Source: Prevotella sp. UBA7594 (GTDB taxonomy: Bacteria; Bacteroidota; Bacteroidia; Bacteroidales; Bacteroidaceae). Taken from it: a DNA stretch of 38,738 nucleotides. The translations under genes and the position numbers were made by a program. Position 1 is the first letter of the stretch; every line of letters starts with the position of its first letter. Positions 30,878 through 38,643 of the stretch are shown piece by piece. The stretch covers positions 1 to 38,738 of the forward strand of contig DLKG01000042.1 of NCBI GenBank assembly GCA_002490315.1. The letters run 5' to 3'. Below the pieces are notes generated by a model. The model was not told the origin of the DNA. It did not search any database and was given only the letters and a program-made list of their open reading frames with translations.

Positions 30878-33800
30878 ATGAGGAAAATCTTATTCTTTTT
30901 GACAACAATGTTGATGGCGACGATAGTTGCCTGGGCAGACAAGTATCCTATCGACGACTACACTGAGCCGAGTGTTGGCGACGTGGCACCATCCGGTGAG
31001 TGGAAAGCACTTGAGGCAGGCTTGCACGCATCTTGGGCAAGCCGCGACGAGCATTATATGCGCCATCGCGTACCCGACGTGAGCGGAGCAGCCGACACAG
31101 CCATCTGGGCATGGCGGGGCGAGAGAGCCAACATGGAGGCCGTGCTCTTCAGCAACAGTGACCAAGGCAAGATGCGCGTGCGTTTCGTCGACCAGAACCA
31201 GCAGACCGTCGACTGGTGTAAAGCACGCTTCATCAATTACGTTATAACCGACGACAAGACCAATTGCGGCGACCATGACATGACGCTCCAGCAATGGCTC
31301 TCGCCCGACGTCATCGATCAGGATAAGGCACATGACGTGCCTGCCTGCCAGACGCGCCCCGTGTGGTGCAGCATTGAGGTGCCGCGCACGATGGCGGCAG
31401 GAGAGCAGAAAGTTATGTTGCAGGTGGTGGATGAGAAAGACAACGTCGTGAAAACCCTGCAGCTTACCATAAACGTAGTAGACCGCATCCTGCCTACTCC
31501 CGACAAGCAAACCTTCCATCTCGACCTCTGGCAGCAGCCCTATTCCGTGAGCCGCTACTACGACGTGGCACGTTGGAGCCAGGAACACATCGACGCCCTG
31601 CGCCCATATCTCAAAGAACTCGGTAAGGCAGGACAGAAGGTGGTGAGCACGATAATGTTCTACGAGCCGTGGGGAGTGCAGTCGCACGACAAGTTCGATG
31701 CCATGGTGAAATCAACACGTAAGGCCGACGGCACATGGACTTACGACTACGACGTCTTCGACCGATACGTAGAACTGTGTGAGGAGTGTGGCATCTCGGA
31801 GCAGATAAACTGCTACTCTATGGTTCCATGGGACATGACGTTCAACTACTACGATGAGGAACAGGGCAAGGAGGTGAGCGTGAAGACCTCTACCGGCTCT
31901 GCCGACTACCGTGAGATATGGAACAACTTCCTCGAAGCCTTCAAGCAGCATCTGCAGAAGAAGGGATGGTTCGACAAAACCTGCATCGCCATGGACGAGC
32001 GCGACGCCAACGACATGCAGAACGCCTATGCCATAGCCAACGCAAAGGGATTCAAGATGGCGCTTGCCGGCAACTACCATTCGACACTTGGCGACAAACT
32101 CTATGACTATAGTCTCGCTCCGAAAGAGGTGGCGAACATGACGGAGACTCAGCGCAACTACCGCAAGGAGCACCACATGCCCACCACGTTCTACGTAAGT
32201 TGTGCCGACAATGAGCCCAACATCTACACCAACTCCCTTCCTGCTGAAGCCACATTCCTGCCGCTGCACGCGGCAGCCAACGGACTCGACGGCTTCCTTC
32301 ACTGGTCGTGGATAAACTGGGACGAGCATCCGCTCACCGATTCGCGCTTCCGTCTCTTCGGTAGTGGCGACACCTATTGCTACTACCCAGGACTTCGTTC
32401 GTCGGTGCGCTTCGAGCGCCTTGTGGAGGGCATACACCAATATGAGAAAATACAGTTACTGAAAGAAGAGAACAAAAACGACAGCAAATGGCTCAAGAAG
32501 CTCAATACGCTGCTCGCTGAATGTCAGACAACAGCCATCGTCGGCACGGATTGCGCCGCAATCGTGAACCGCATTGAGGCATTCCTCAACGGGCGTGAGG
32601 TGGATATACCCAATAATACCTTTTCTGGCTACTATAAGATAAAGGTGGGCGAGAAGTATGCCAAGTCGCAGGCCAACCTCACGCAGTGGTCAACGGAGAT
32701 AAGCACGCAAACCACCTACGACCTCTTCCAAATTGACGGTACAAAAGATGGTTGCACCATAAAACTTAAGGGACGCAACAACAACATCGGACCCGACCAC
32801 AACAATCAAATGTTCGTCGACCAGACGACATCCAACAAGTATCAGGTTGTGAGCGCAGAAGGCAACAAGGTGAAGCTGAAGAACGGCAACTATTGGGTGT
32901 ACGTCGACCGTGGCACCTTCTCTTTCAACACGTCGCTCTCCACATCTCTCGAGCTGATTCCCGTTGAGGAGGAAAGCGAGCAGACACGGCAAACGTTGTT
33001 CAGCACGCTGGCAGGAAGCATAAACATTCCTCCTTATCGCATTCCGGGCATATCCTGCGGAAAGGACGGACGACTCATAGCAAGCGCAGCACGCCTCGTG
33101 TGTGGCACGGACCCTGGTTACGGTCAGGTGGACTGCGTGGCGAAGATAAGCACCGACAACGGTAAGACATGGACCGACGGCGACATTGACGTGGCTGTTG
33201 GCAACGCTGAGCTTATCAACAACAAGACCAACCCCATGGAAGCAGCCTACGGCGACCCAGCCGTGGTGATGGACCGGGAGAGCGACGAAGTGCTCATCAT
33301 GGCTGTCGGCGGATGCACGCTGTTCACCAGTTCATACACTAACCGCAGCAATCCAAACATCATTGCAGCCATACGCAGCACCAATGGAGGTCTTACATGG
33401 CAGACGCCTGAAAATCAGACGGAGGCTATTTACAGCCTCTTCGACAATGGCAACGCCCTTCAGGCAGCGTTTGTCGGCGGAGGAAAGATATTCCAGAGCC
33501 GCATAGTGAAGGAAGGCAAGTACTATCGTCTGTATGCTGCCCTTGCCGCCCGACCCAACGGCAACCGCGTTATATATTCCGATGACTTCGGACGCACATG
33601 GAAAGCGCTTGGCGGAGAGAACGCCCTGCCCGTGCCCAACGGAGACGAGCCAAAGTGTGAGGAACTGCCCGACGGCAGAGTGGTTATCACGAGCCGCACG
33701 AGCGGCGGCCGACTGCTCAACATCTTCACTTATAGCGACACAAAGAACGGTGAAGGCTCTTGGAAAGCACAGACCAAGGCTACTATGAGCGGACTGAGCG

Positions 33801-34525
33801 CCAGTCCAAGCACCAACGCTACCAACGGCGAGATGCTCATCGTGCCTGCAAAGCGCAAACTCGATGGCAAGGAATTGTACGTCGTGTTACAGTCGGTGCC
33901 GACAGGCACTACACGCAGCAATGTGGGCATCTTCTACAAGGAACTTGCCGACGCCGACGACATCCGTGATGTTGAGACTTTTGCTGACAACTGGGACGGA
34001 TTCTATCAGGTTAGTTCCACGGCGTCTGCCTACAGCAGTCTTGACTTGCAGGCTGACGACAAGATAGCCTTCTTCTATGAGGAAACTCTCACAAAGTGGG
34101 GCATGAAGTCCAACCCCGTGAGCACGAGCTTCCCTAATGGATCGGGAGAACACAACTACGACGGTTTCGAGAATATTTACCTGCCAATCTCGCTGGAGAC
34201 GATAACTGATGGAAAGTACGGCGTCTATCGCAAGGTGAACCGCGGACAGTATCTGCAAAACTATTTCTATACGCTTGCTGACGAAGCACAGCTCACCTCC
34301 GCACAGAAAGCAGCTCTCAATGAGGCTATCGCCAACTTGCCGTCGGAGCCTTCTACGGAGCAGATCGACAATGTCTACGCTTTGCTTGCCGGCAAGGCCG
34401 TCACTGGAATTGCCACACATGCTGCCGCTCCTGCGCGTGGCGTGGAGAAATGGCTGCATGACGGAGCCGTGTACATCATGAAGAATGGTACGTGCTACAA
34501 TGTTGCTGGCCAGCGTGTGAAGTAA
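30878..34525 (+). CDS. Secreted GH123/DUF4091-like plus GH33 sialidase fusion
   Basis: 1215 residues with a signal peptide (ILFFLTTMLMATIVAWA). Residues about 25-560 resemble DUF4091/GH123 glycosidases: a beta-sandwich start, then a barrel with HLDLWQQPYSVSRYYDV and a MDERDAND motif whose Asp373-Glu374 fit the DE pair of GH123 beta-N-acetylgalactosaminidases. A linker beta domain (about 590-700) follows. Residues about 710-1130 are a GH33 sialidase: the arginine-triad YRIPG with Arg721, and Asp-boxes STDNGKTW (758-765), STNGGLTW (834-841) and SDDFGRTW (901-908), plus CEELPDGRVVITSR. The pairing suggests sequential removal of sialic acid and a beta-linked hexosamine from host glycoconjugates. 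The C-terminus (MKNGTCYNVAGQRVK) looks like the first half of a type IX secretion tail and then stops, so export beyond the periplasm is uncertain. GH33 is firm, GH123 specificity is inference. Confidence 0.88.
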   Translation: MRKILFFLTTMLMATIVAWADKYPIDDYTEPSVGDVAPSGEWKALEAGLHASWASRDEHYMRHRVPDVSGAADTAIWAWRGERANMEAVLFSNSDQGKMRVRFVDQNQQTVDWCKARFINYVITDDKTNCGDHDMTLQQWLSPDVIDQDKAHDVPACQTRPVWCSIEVPRTMAAGEQKVMLQVVDEKDNVVKTLQLTINVVDRILPTPDKQTFHLDLWQQPYSVSRYYDVARWSQEHIDALRPYLKELGKAGQKVVSTIMFYEPWGVQSHDKFDAMVKSTRKADGTWTYDYDVFDRYVELCEECGISEQINCYSMVPWDMTFNYYDEEQGKEVSVKTSTGSADYREIWNNFLEAFKQHLQKKGWFDKTCIAMDERDANDMQNAYAIANAKGFKMALAGNYHSTLGDKLYDYSLAPKEVANMTETQRNYRKEHHMPTTFYVSCADNEPNIYTNSLPAEATFLPLHAAANGLDGFLHWSWINWDEHPLTDSRFRLFGSGDTYCYYPGLRSSVRFERLVEGIHQYEKIQLLKEENKNDSKWLKKLNTLLAECQTTAIVGTDCAAIVNRIEAFLNGREVDIPNNTFSGYYKIKVGEKYAKSQANLTQWSTEISTQTTYDLFQIDGTKDGCTIKLKGRNNNIGPDHNNQMFVDQTTSNKYQVVSAEGNKVKLKNGNYWVYVDRGTFSFNTSLSTSLELIPVEEESEQTRQTLFSTLAGSINIPPYRIPGISCGKDGRLIASAARLVCGTDPGYGQVDCVAKISTDNGKTWTDGDIDVAVGNAELINNKTNPMEAAYGDPAVVMDRESDEVLIMAVGGCTLFTSSYTNRSNPNIIAAIRSTNGGLTWQTPENQTEAIYSLFDNGNALQAAFVGGGKIFQSRIVKEGKYYRLYAALAARPNGNRVIYSDDFGRTWKALGGENALPVPNGDEPKCEELPDGRVVITSRTSGGRLLNIFTYSDTKNGEGSWKAQTKATMSGLSASPSTNATNGEMLIVPAKRKLDGKELYVVLQSVPTGTTRSNVGIFYKELADADDIRDVETFADNWDGFYQVSSTASAYSSLDLQADDKIAFFYEETLTKWGMKSNPVSTSFPNGSGEHNYDGFENIYLPISLETITDGKYGVYRKVNRGQYLQNYFYTLADEAQLTSAQKAALNEAIANLPSEPSTEQIDNVYALLAGKAVTGIATHAAAPARGVEKWLHDGAVYIMKNGTCYNVAGQRVK

Positions 34526-34601
34526 GGTGAGAAAGGCGGCAGACACATAATCTTATAACCTTTATCCTAAAATACGTAACGTGCCATTCGCATATTCTGC
34601 G

Positions 34602-34609
34602 TAACTTTG
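34602..34609 (+). promoter_or_regulatory. Possible -7 box before the P1B ATPase gene
   Basis: TAACTTTG matches TAnnTTTG, but no -33 TTTG is found at the usual distance. The ATG at 34615 is only five bases downstream, which would imply a leaderless transcript if this box is used. Confidence 0.35.
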
Positions 34610-34614
34610 CATCT

Positions 34615-36516
34615 ATGGAAAAGAAGATTTTTCCCGTGTTAGGGATGGCGTGTGCAGGATGTAGCGCCAATGTGGAGCGTAAGCTCCGCGCAATGAAAGG
34701 TATAAAGAATGTGTCGGTGTCGTTGCCTGGACGTACAGCAATGGTGGAATACGACGAAGGCGTCGTGAATCCTGCCGACATGAAGCGCGTCATTGATGAC
34801 GCCGGATACGAACTTATTATTGACGAGGACACGCGTGTCGACGCAGTGGAGCACAGCAACTATCGCCTACTCTTGCGTCGCACGGTGCTCTCGTGGGTGC
34901 TGTCAGTGGTGACAATGGCTGTTGGTATGGGCTGGATTTCTGTTGGCAGCGTCGACGCCTCCAACCAGACAATGCTCATCCTTGCATTGGCAAGCATGGT
35001 CTATTGCGGCAGACAGTTCTACGTCAGCGCCTGGCGGCAGCTCCTTCATGGCTCGGCCAATATGGACACGCTTGTAGCAATGAGCACTTTAGTGTCGTTT
35101 GCCTTCAGCGTGTTCAACACGTTCTGGGGCGAGAGCTTCTGGGGTGCGCGTGGCATAACGTGGCACACCTATTATGACGCGTCGGTGATGATCGTAACGT
35201 TTGTGCTCACGGGGCGCGTGCTTGAGGAAAGTGCAAAGAAGTCCACGGCGTTTGCCATACGCTCGCTCATGGGACTTGTTCCGAAGAAAGCCCATCTCGT
35301 CAATATGGGTGAAGTGACGGACGTGCCCATTGCTGCCATTGCCGTAGGTGACACGGTGGAGGTGCGTCCGGGAGAGAAAGTGCCCGTCGACGGCGTTCTC
35401 ACCGACGGCGAAGGCTACGTAGACGAGTCGATGATTTCGGGAGAACCTCTCCCAGTTGCAAAGCAGACTGGCGGGCGTGTGCTTGCTGGAACAATAGTGA
35501 AGGAAGGCACGCTGCGCTTCCGTGCAGAACAAGTGGGGCAGAAGACAATGTTGGCAGGCATCATTCGCATGGTGCAGGAGGCGCAAGGCTCAAAGGCTCC
35601 CGTGCAAAGGTTTGTCGACAAGGTGGCATTGGTGTTCGTGCCGTGCGTGCTTGGCGTTTCTGTGCTTACCTTCATTATATGGATAGCCATTGGTGGATGG
35701 GCAGTGTTGCCGCAGGCACTGCTGTCGGCAATATCCGTGATGGTTATAGCCTGTCCGTGCGCCATGGGACTCGCCACGCCTACAGCTCTTATGGTGGGCA
35801 TAGGCAAGGCTGCTCAAAAGGGCATCCTCGTCAAGGACGCCACAGCCGTGGAGCAGATGTGCAGTGTTGATGCGATTGTCATTGACAAGACTGGCACGCT
35901 CACTATTCCCAATAAGAACATCGACTTCAAGTCGTCGGCTGACGTAAGTCTTGAGGAACGCGAGCAGCTGAAGCCTCATGCTGCCGAAGCGATAGAAATG
36001 CTTGGGAAAAGAGGAATAGAAGTGTGGATGATGAGTGGCGACAAGGAAGAAGCTGCTGCCTATTGGGCCAAGAAGGTGGGCATAACTCATTGGAAAAGCC
36101 AGTGCTTGCCGCAAGACAAGGAGGACCTTGTGCGTCTTCTGCAATCGCAAGGAAGGAAAGTGGCAATGGTAGGCGACGGCATCAACGACTCGCAGGCTCT
36201 CGCCCTTGCCGACGTGAGCATAGCTATGGGGCAAGGAACGGATGTGGCAATGGATGTGGCACAGGTGACGCTGATGGGCGATGATCTCCGACGCATACCT
36301 GAGGCGTGCTTGTTATCGCAGCGAACTGTAGGCATGATACGCCAAAATCTTTTTTGGGCGTTCATATATAATATTGTGAGCATTCCGCTTGCTGCAGGAG
36401 CGTTGCGGCTCCTCGGTGTCGACTTTCAGATTACGCCGATGTGGGCAAGTGCCATGATGGCAATGTCGAGCGTCAGCGTCGTGACAAATAGTCTGCGACT
36501 GAAGTTCGTGAAATAG
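34615..36516 (+). CDS. copA: Copper-type P1B ATPase with a reduced nucleotide-binding domain
   Basis: 633 residues. An N-terminal heavy-metal domain has GMACAGC (Cys13, Cys16). Eight membrane segments include the CPC metal site Cys380-Pro-Cys382 in IACPCAMGLATPTA, which with the HMA domain and late membrane residues (YNIVSIPLAAG, MWASAMMAMSSVSVVTNS) indicates Cu(I) export. The actuator loop has GEGYVDESMISGEPLPV, and the phosphorylation site is Asp424 in DKTGTLT; MSGD (Asp476) and VGDGINDSQAL (Asp521, Asp525) follow. Only about 50 residues separate DKTGT from MSGD, where typical CopA proteins have roughly 150-190 including the SEHP and GxGxxG motifs that bind ATP. These are absent, though the frame is otherwise intact. 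It may be a lineage-specific compact form or a deletion product. No copper chaperone or regulator is adjacent. Confidence 0.9.
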   Translation: MEKKIFPVLGMACAGCSANVERKLRAMKGIKNVSVSLPGRTAMVEYDEGVVNPADMKRVIDDAGYELIIDEDTRVDAVEHSNYRLLLRRTVLSWVLSVVTMAVGMGWISVGSVDASNQTMLILALASMVYCGRQFYVSAWRQLLHGSANMDTLVAMSTLVSFAFSVFNTFWGESFWGARGITWHTYYDASVMIVTFVLTGRVLEESAKKSTAFAIRSLMGLVPKKAHLVNMGEVTDVPIAAIAVGDTVEVRPGEKVPVDGVLTDGEGYVDESMISGEPLPVAKQTGGRVLAGTIVKEGTLRFRAEQVGQKTMLAGIIRMVQEAQGSKAPVQRFVDKVALVFVPCVLGVSVLTFIIWIAIGGWAVLPQALLSAISVMVIACPCAMGLATPTALMVGIGKAAQKGILVKDATAVEQMCSVDAIVIDKTGTLTIPNKNIDFKSSADVSLEEREQLKPHAAEAIEMLGKRGIEVWMMSGDKEEAAAYWAKKVGITHWKSQCLPQDKEDLVRLLQSQGRKVAMVGDGINDSQALALADVSIAMGQGTDVAMDVAQVTLMGDDLRRIPEACLLSQRTVGMIRQNLFWAFIYNIVSIPLAAGALRLLGVDFQITPMWASAMMAMSSVSVVTNSLRLKFVK

Positions 36517-36546
36517 CGATTGGAGCAGCTGCCCACTTCATTTTGC

Positions 36547-37401
36547 TTACCATCTGCTTGGCATCCAGCGTTTCTCTACAGACACTTCTATGCTCAGCGA
36601 GTTGTTGACATTGTAGCGTACGGTGGCACCAAGGCGGTCGCCAATGCCGCAGATGTCGTACATGGAGTAGGGCATGCCGTAGGCGCCGCTGCCAAGCCAT
36701 CCGTATTTGCCCATGTAGGGATTGCCCATTCCGCCGTAGTAGCCGTCGTACATGCTGTAGCGTAAGCGGTCGGAGAAGCTGTTTGTGATGGACTTCTGTC
36801 CGTAGACGTAAACCTCCCAATGGTCGTTGAAACGGTAGCCGAGGACAGCGGAAAGTCCGGCATCGAAGTAATGGCTGCCATCGTAGTTTACATTGTTAAG
36901 ATAGCCGCCGACGGCCAAAGACAGCTTGTCCGTTAATGGTGTGGCGTACATAAGGGCAACATTCTGCTGGAAGCCAGCGCCGCTACGCGCGCCCTTGCCA
37001 AACTGTGCGAAGACGGAAGCGCCAAGTTGCACGTTGAGGCCTTTATGAAGCGCCCAACTGTTCCATCCGCCGAACGCCCAAGGGTAGCGGCATACGCTTT
37101 CGGGCTGGCCATATTGATTCATGAGAGGCAGGCAGAGCGAGTCGTTCTTCGCTCTGTCTGCCTCTTGCTGTATGGCAAGTTGCTCCTCTGCCTCCTTTAT
37201 CTTGCGCAAGCGTCCTCCATAGCGTGTCGGCATGATGCGCTGCGGAGCCGATTCGTCGAAGTGGGCAGAGAGGTTGCTGCCGATGTTGGCTGAATTGTTG
37301 TCGCGTTCTTCCTGCGCCATTGATGCTTTAGGGAAAATCAGCATGGCTACGGCAATGAGAAAGAATACGCTAATGCGCTTATATGATGTCGCTTTTTCCA
37401 T
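36547..37401 (-). CDS. Outer-membrane beta-barrel-like protein, unknown function
   Basis: 284 residues from the ATG at 37401, chosen because it places a signal peptide (ISVFFLIAVAMLIFPKASMAQ) at the N-terminus; an upstream ATG at 37431 would add ten residues before it. A charged linker (about 60-85, KIKEAEEQLAIQQEADRAKND) precedes a region of alternating aromatic strands typical of an outer-membrane barrel: LNVQLGASVFAQFGKG, NVALMYATPLTDKLSLAVGGYL, DAGLSAVLGYRFNDHWEVYVYGQ and a final LGATVRYNVNNSLSIEVSVEKRW. A glycine/tyrosine-rich stretch (YYGGMGNPYMGKYGWLGSGAYG) interrupts it. I do not recognise a named family. It is convergent with the ATPase gene, 30 bases apart, with no clear terminator between. 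Confidence 0.75.
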   Translation of the reverse strand: MEKATSYKRISVFFLIAVAMLIFPKASMAQEERDNNSANIGSNLSAHFDESAPQRIMPTRYGGRLRKIKEAEEQLAIQQEADRAKNDSLCLPLMNQYGQPESVCRYPWAFGGWNSWALHKGLNVQLGASVFAQFGKGARSGAGFQQNVALMYATPLTDKLSLAVGGYLNNVNYDGSHYFDAGLSAVLGYRFNDHWEVYVYGQKSITNSFSDRLRYSMYDGYYGGMGNPYMGKYGWLGSGAYGMPYSMYDICGIGDRLGATVRYNVNNSLSIEVSVEKRWMPSRW

Positions 37402-37428
37402 ATACAATATGCTTTTTATTAATGTATA

Positions 37429-37436
37429 CAAAAGTA
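37429..37436 (-). promoter_or_regulatory. Possible -7 box of the outer-membrane protein gene
   Basis: TACTTTTG on the minus strand matches TAnnTTTG, 28 bases before the ATG at 37401. No good -33 element is seen. Confidence 0.35.
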
Positions 37437-37547
37437 AGCATTAAAAGTGTAAACGATTCCTCTTGTCTATGCTCTTTAACGATATTTACGTTAAAGCGTG
37501 TTGTGTCACGTTTTTTTTATGAAGTAATGACATTTTATTGCTAAAAG

Positions 37548-37579
37548 TTTGCAAGAACAAAATATTTGTCTTACATTTG
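37548..37579 (+). promoter_or_regulatory. Promoter of the pheA leader and gene
   Basis: TTTG (37548-37551), 20 bases, then TACATTTG (37572-37579), a full consensus match. Transcription would start near 37586, so the leader peptide lies within the transcribed leader and some 195 bases separate the start point from the pheA ATG. Confidence 0.78.
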
Positions 37580-37604
37580 CAAGCAAATAAAACAAGAAAC
37601 AAAG

Positions 37605-37682
37605 ATGAACAACTCATTCGCATACTTTTACAGCTTCTATTTTTACTTTGCAAGGAATTGTGAAGCGGGAAGTTGCGTGTGA
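37605..37682 (+). CDS. Phe/Tyr-rich leader peptide of the pheA attenuator
   Basis: 25 codons, ATG to TGA. The peptide begins MNNSFAYFYSFYFYFARN and ends in CV. Residues 5-15 contain five Phe and four Tyr among eleven, far above chance and encoded by a mix of TTT, TTC, TAT and TAC. It ends 11 bases past an antiterminator segment and about 40 bases before a strong terminator that precedes pheA. The role is therefore a sensor: a ribosome stalled at Phe or Tyr codons when charged tRNA is scarce changes RNA folding downstream. The peptide itself needs no function. Too short for ordinary gene calling. It lacks a strong Shine-Dalgarno block, usual for this phylum. Confidence 0.88.
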   Translation: MNNSFAYFYSFYFYFARNCEAGSCV

Positions 37683-37759
37683 ATTTCAACTTAGGACAAA
37701 ATGTAGAAAACCTACATAGCATGACCCCGCTTCACTTCAAAAGTGAAAGCGGGGTTTTT
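37660..37759 (+). promoter_or_regulatory. Attenuator: antiterminator and competing terminator before pheA
   Basis: Segment 2, GTGAAGCGGG at 37660-37669 (within the last leader codons), is perfectly complementary over 10 bp to segment 3, CCCGCTTCAC at 37726-37735. Segment 3 is also the 5' arm of the terminator, so the two pairings exclude each other. A weak segment 1, GCTTC at 37633-37637 inside the aromatic codons, could pair with GAAGC at 37662-37666. A small separate hairpin, ATGTAG/CTACAT, lies at 37701-37717. A ribosome at the TGA (37680-37682) would cover segment 2 and free the terminator; a ribosome stalled on the aromatic codons leaves segment 2 free. Confidence 0.85.
37725..37759 (+). 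terminator. Intrinsic terminator of the pheA attenuator
   Basis: CCCCGCTTCACTT (37725-37737) pairs with AAGTGAAAGCGGGG (37741-37754) with a single bulged A and a three-base loop, followed by TTTTT (37755-37759), then G and five more T. It ends 21 bases before the pheA ATG, with AGGGAG at 37772-37777 as a possible ribosome-binding site. Confidence 0.92.
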
Positions 37760-37780
37760 GTTTTTATCATCAGGGAGAAT

Positions 37781-38611
37781 ATGAAAAGAATAGCAATACA
37801 GGGATTTCAAGGCTCGTTTCATGACATCGCCGCCCATCAGTACTTCGCCGGTGAGCAGATACAACTAATCTGCTGCGCCACGTTTGAGCTGGTCTACGAG
37901 AACATGCGGCGCGACCCTACAGTGATAGGCATGACTGCCATAGAGAACACGATAGCAGGCAGTCTGCTCCACAACTACGAGCTGTTGCGCTCGTCGGGAG
38001 CAACTGTCGTGGGAGAGCACAAACTCCACATCGAGCATTGCATATGCTGTCTGCCCGATGATGACTGGACCACCGTGACGGAGGTACATTCCCATCCAGT
38101 GGCTTTGGCTCAGTGCAACGCCTTCCTTGCCAACCATCCTGACATAAAAGCAGTGGAGGCAGAAGACACGGCAGGGTCGGCTGAGTACATTGCCAAGTAC
38201 AAATGTCGCGGATGGGCTGCCATTTGCAACGCTTCGGCTGCCAAACTCTACGGACTGAAGATTCTGCAAGACCAGATTCAGGACAACAAGCACAACTTCA
38301 CGCGCTTCCTTGTCGTTGCCAACCCAAACAAGGCTGATTTCCTCCGTCCGTTGGAGAAAGTAAACAAGGCAAGCATCGTTTTCCACGTGGCGCATGAAGA
38401 AGGTTCACTATCCAAGGTGCTCACCATACTCTCCTTCTACGGCATCAACCTGACGAAGATACAGTCGCTGCCCGTCATCGGTTGCGAATGGGAATACCTC
38501 TTTTACGTCGACCTCACCTTCGGCAACATCACGCGTTATAGGCAGAGCATTGACGCTATCATTCCACTGACGCGCTCCCTGAAGATTCTCGGAGAGTATG
38601 AGGGAAAATGA
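37781..38611 (+). CDS. pheA: Prephenate dehydratase
   Basis: 276 residues from the ATG at 37781; a longer in-frame version from 37673 would run through the terminator and is rejected. The enzyme decarboxylates and dehydrates prephenate to phenylpyruvate for phenylalanine synthesis. The dehydratase domain (about 1-180) shows IAIQGFQGSFHDIAAHQYF, GMTAIENTIAGSLLHNYELL, HPVALAQCNAFL, DTAGSAEYIA and the catalytic TRF of NFTRFLVV. A C-terminal ACT domain follows (SIVFHVAHEEGSLSKVLTIL, GINLTKIQSLP). The ESRP motif that binds phenylalanine in many P-proteins reads QSLP here. There is no chorismate mutase domain. Expression is probably set by the attenuator just upstream. Direct repeats begin right at the stop codon. 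Confidence 0.95.
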   Translation: MKRIAIQGFQGSFHDIAAHQYFAGEQIQLICCATFELVYENMRRDPTVIGMTAIENTIAGSLLHNYELLRSSGATVVGEHKLHIEHCICCLPDDDWTTVTEVHSHPVALAQCNAFLANHPDIKAVEAEDTAGSAEYIAKYKCRGWAAICNASAAKLYGLKILQDQIQDNKHNFTRFLVVANPNKADFLRPLEKVNKASIVFHVAHEEGSLSKVLTILSFYGINLTKIQSLPVIGCEWEYLFYVDLTFGNITRYRQSIDAIIPLTRSLKILGEYEGK

Positions 38612-38643
38612 ATTAGGAATTAGGAATTAGGAATTAGGAATTA
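38611..38643. repeat. 7-bp tandem repeat, AATTAGG, 4.7 copies
   Basis: AATTAGG is repeated at 38611, 38618, 38625 and 38632, then AATTA. The array starts on the last base of the pheA stop codon. A slippage-type repeat, seemingly without coding role. Confidence 0.9.

Noticed and set aside
37673..37780. Upstream start for pheA at 37673
   Set aside because: The extension overlaps the leader peptide and is encoded by the attenuator hairpins; the family N-terminus (MKRIAIQGFQG) begins at 37781.
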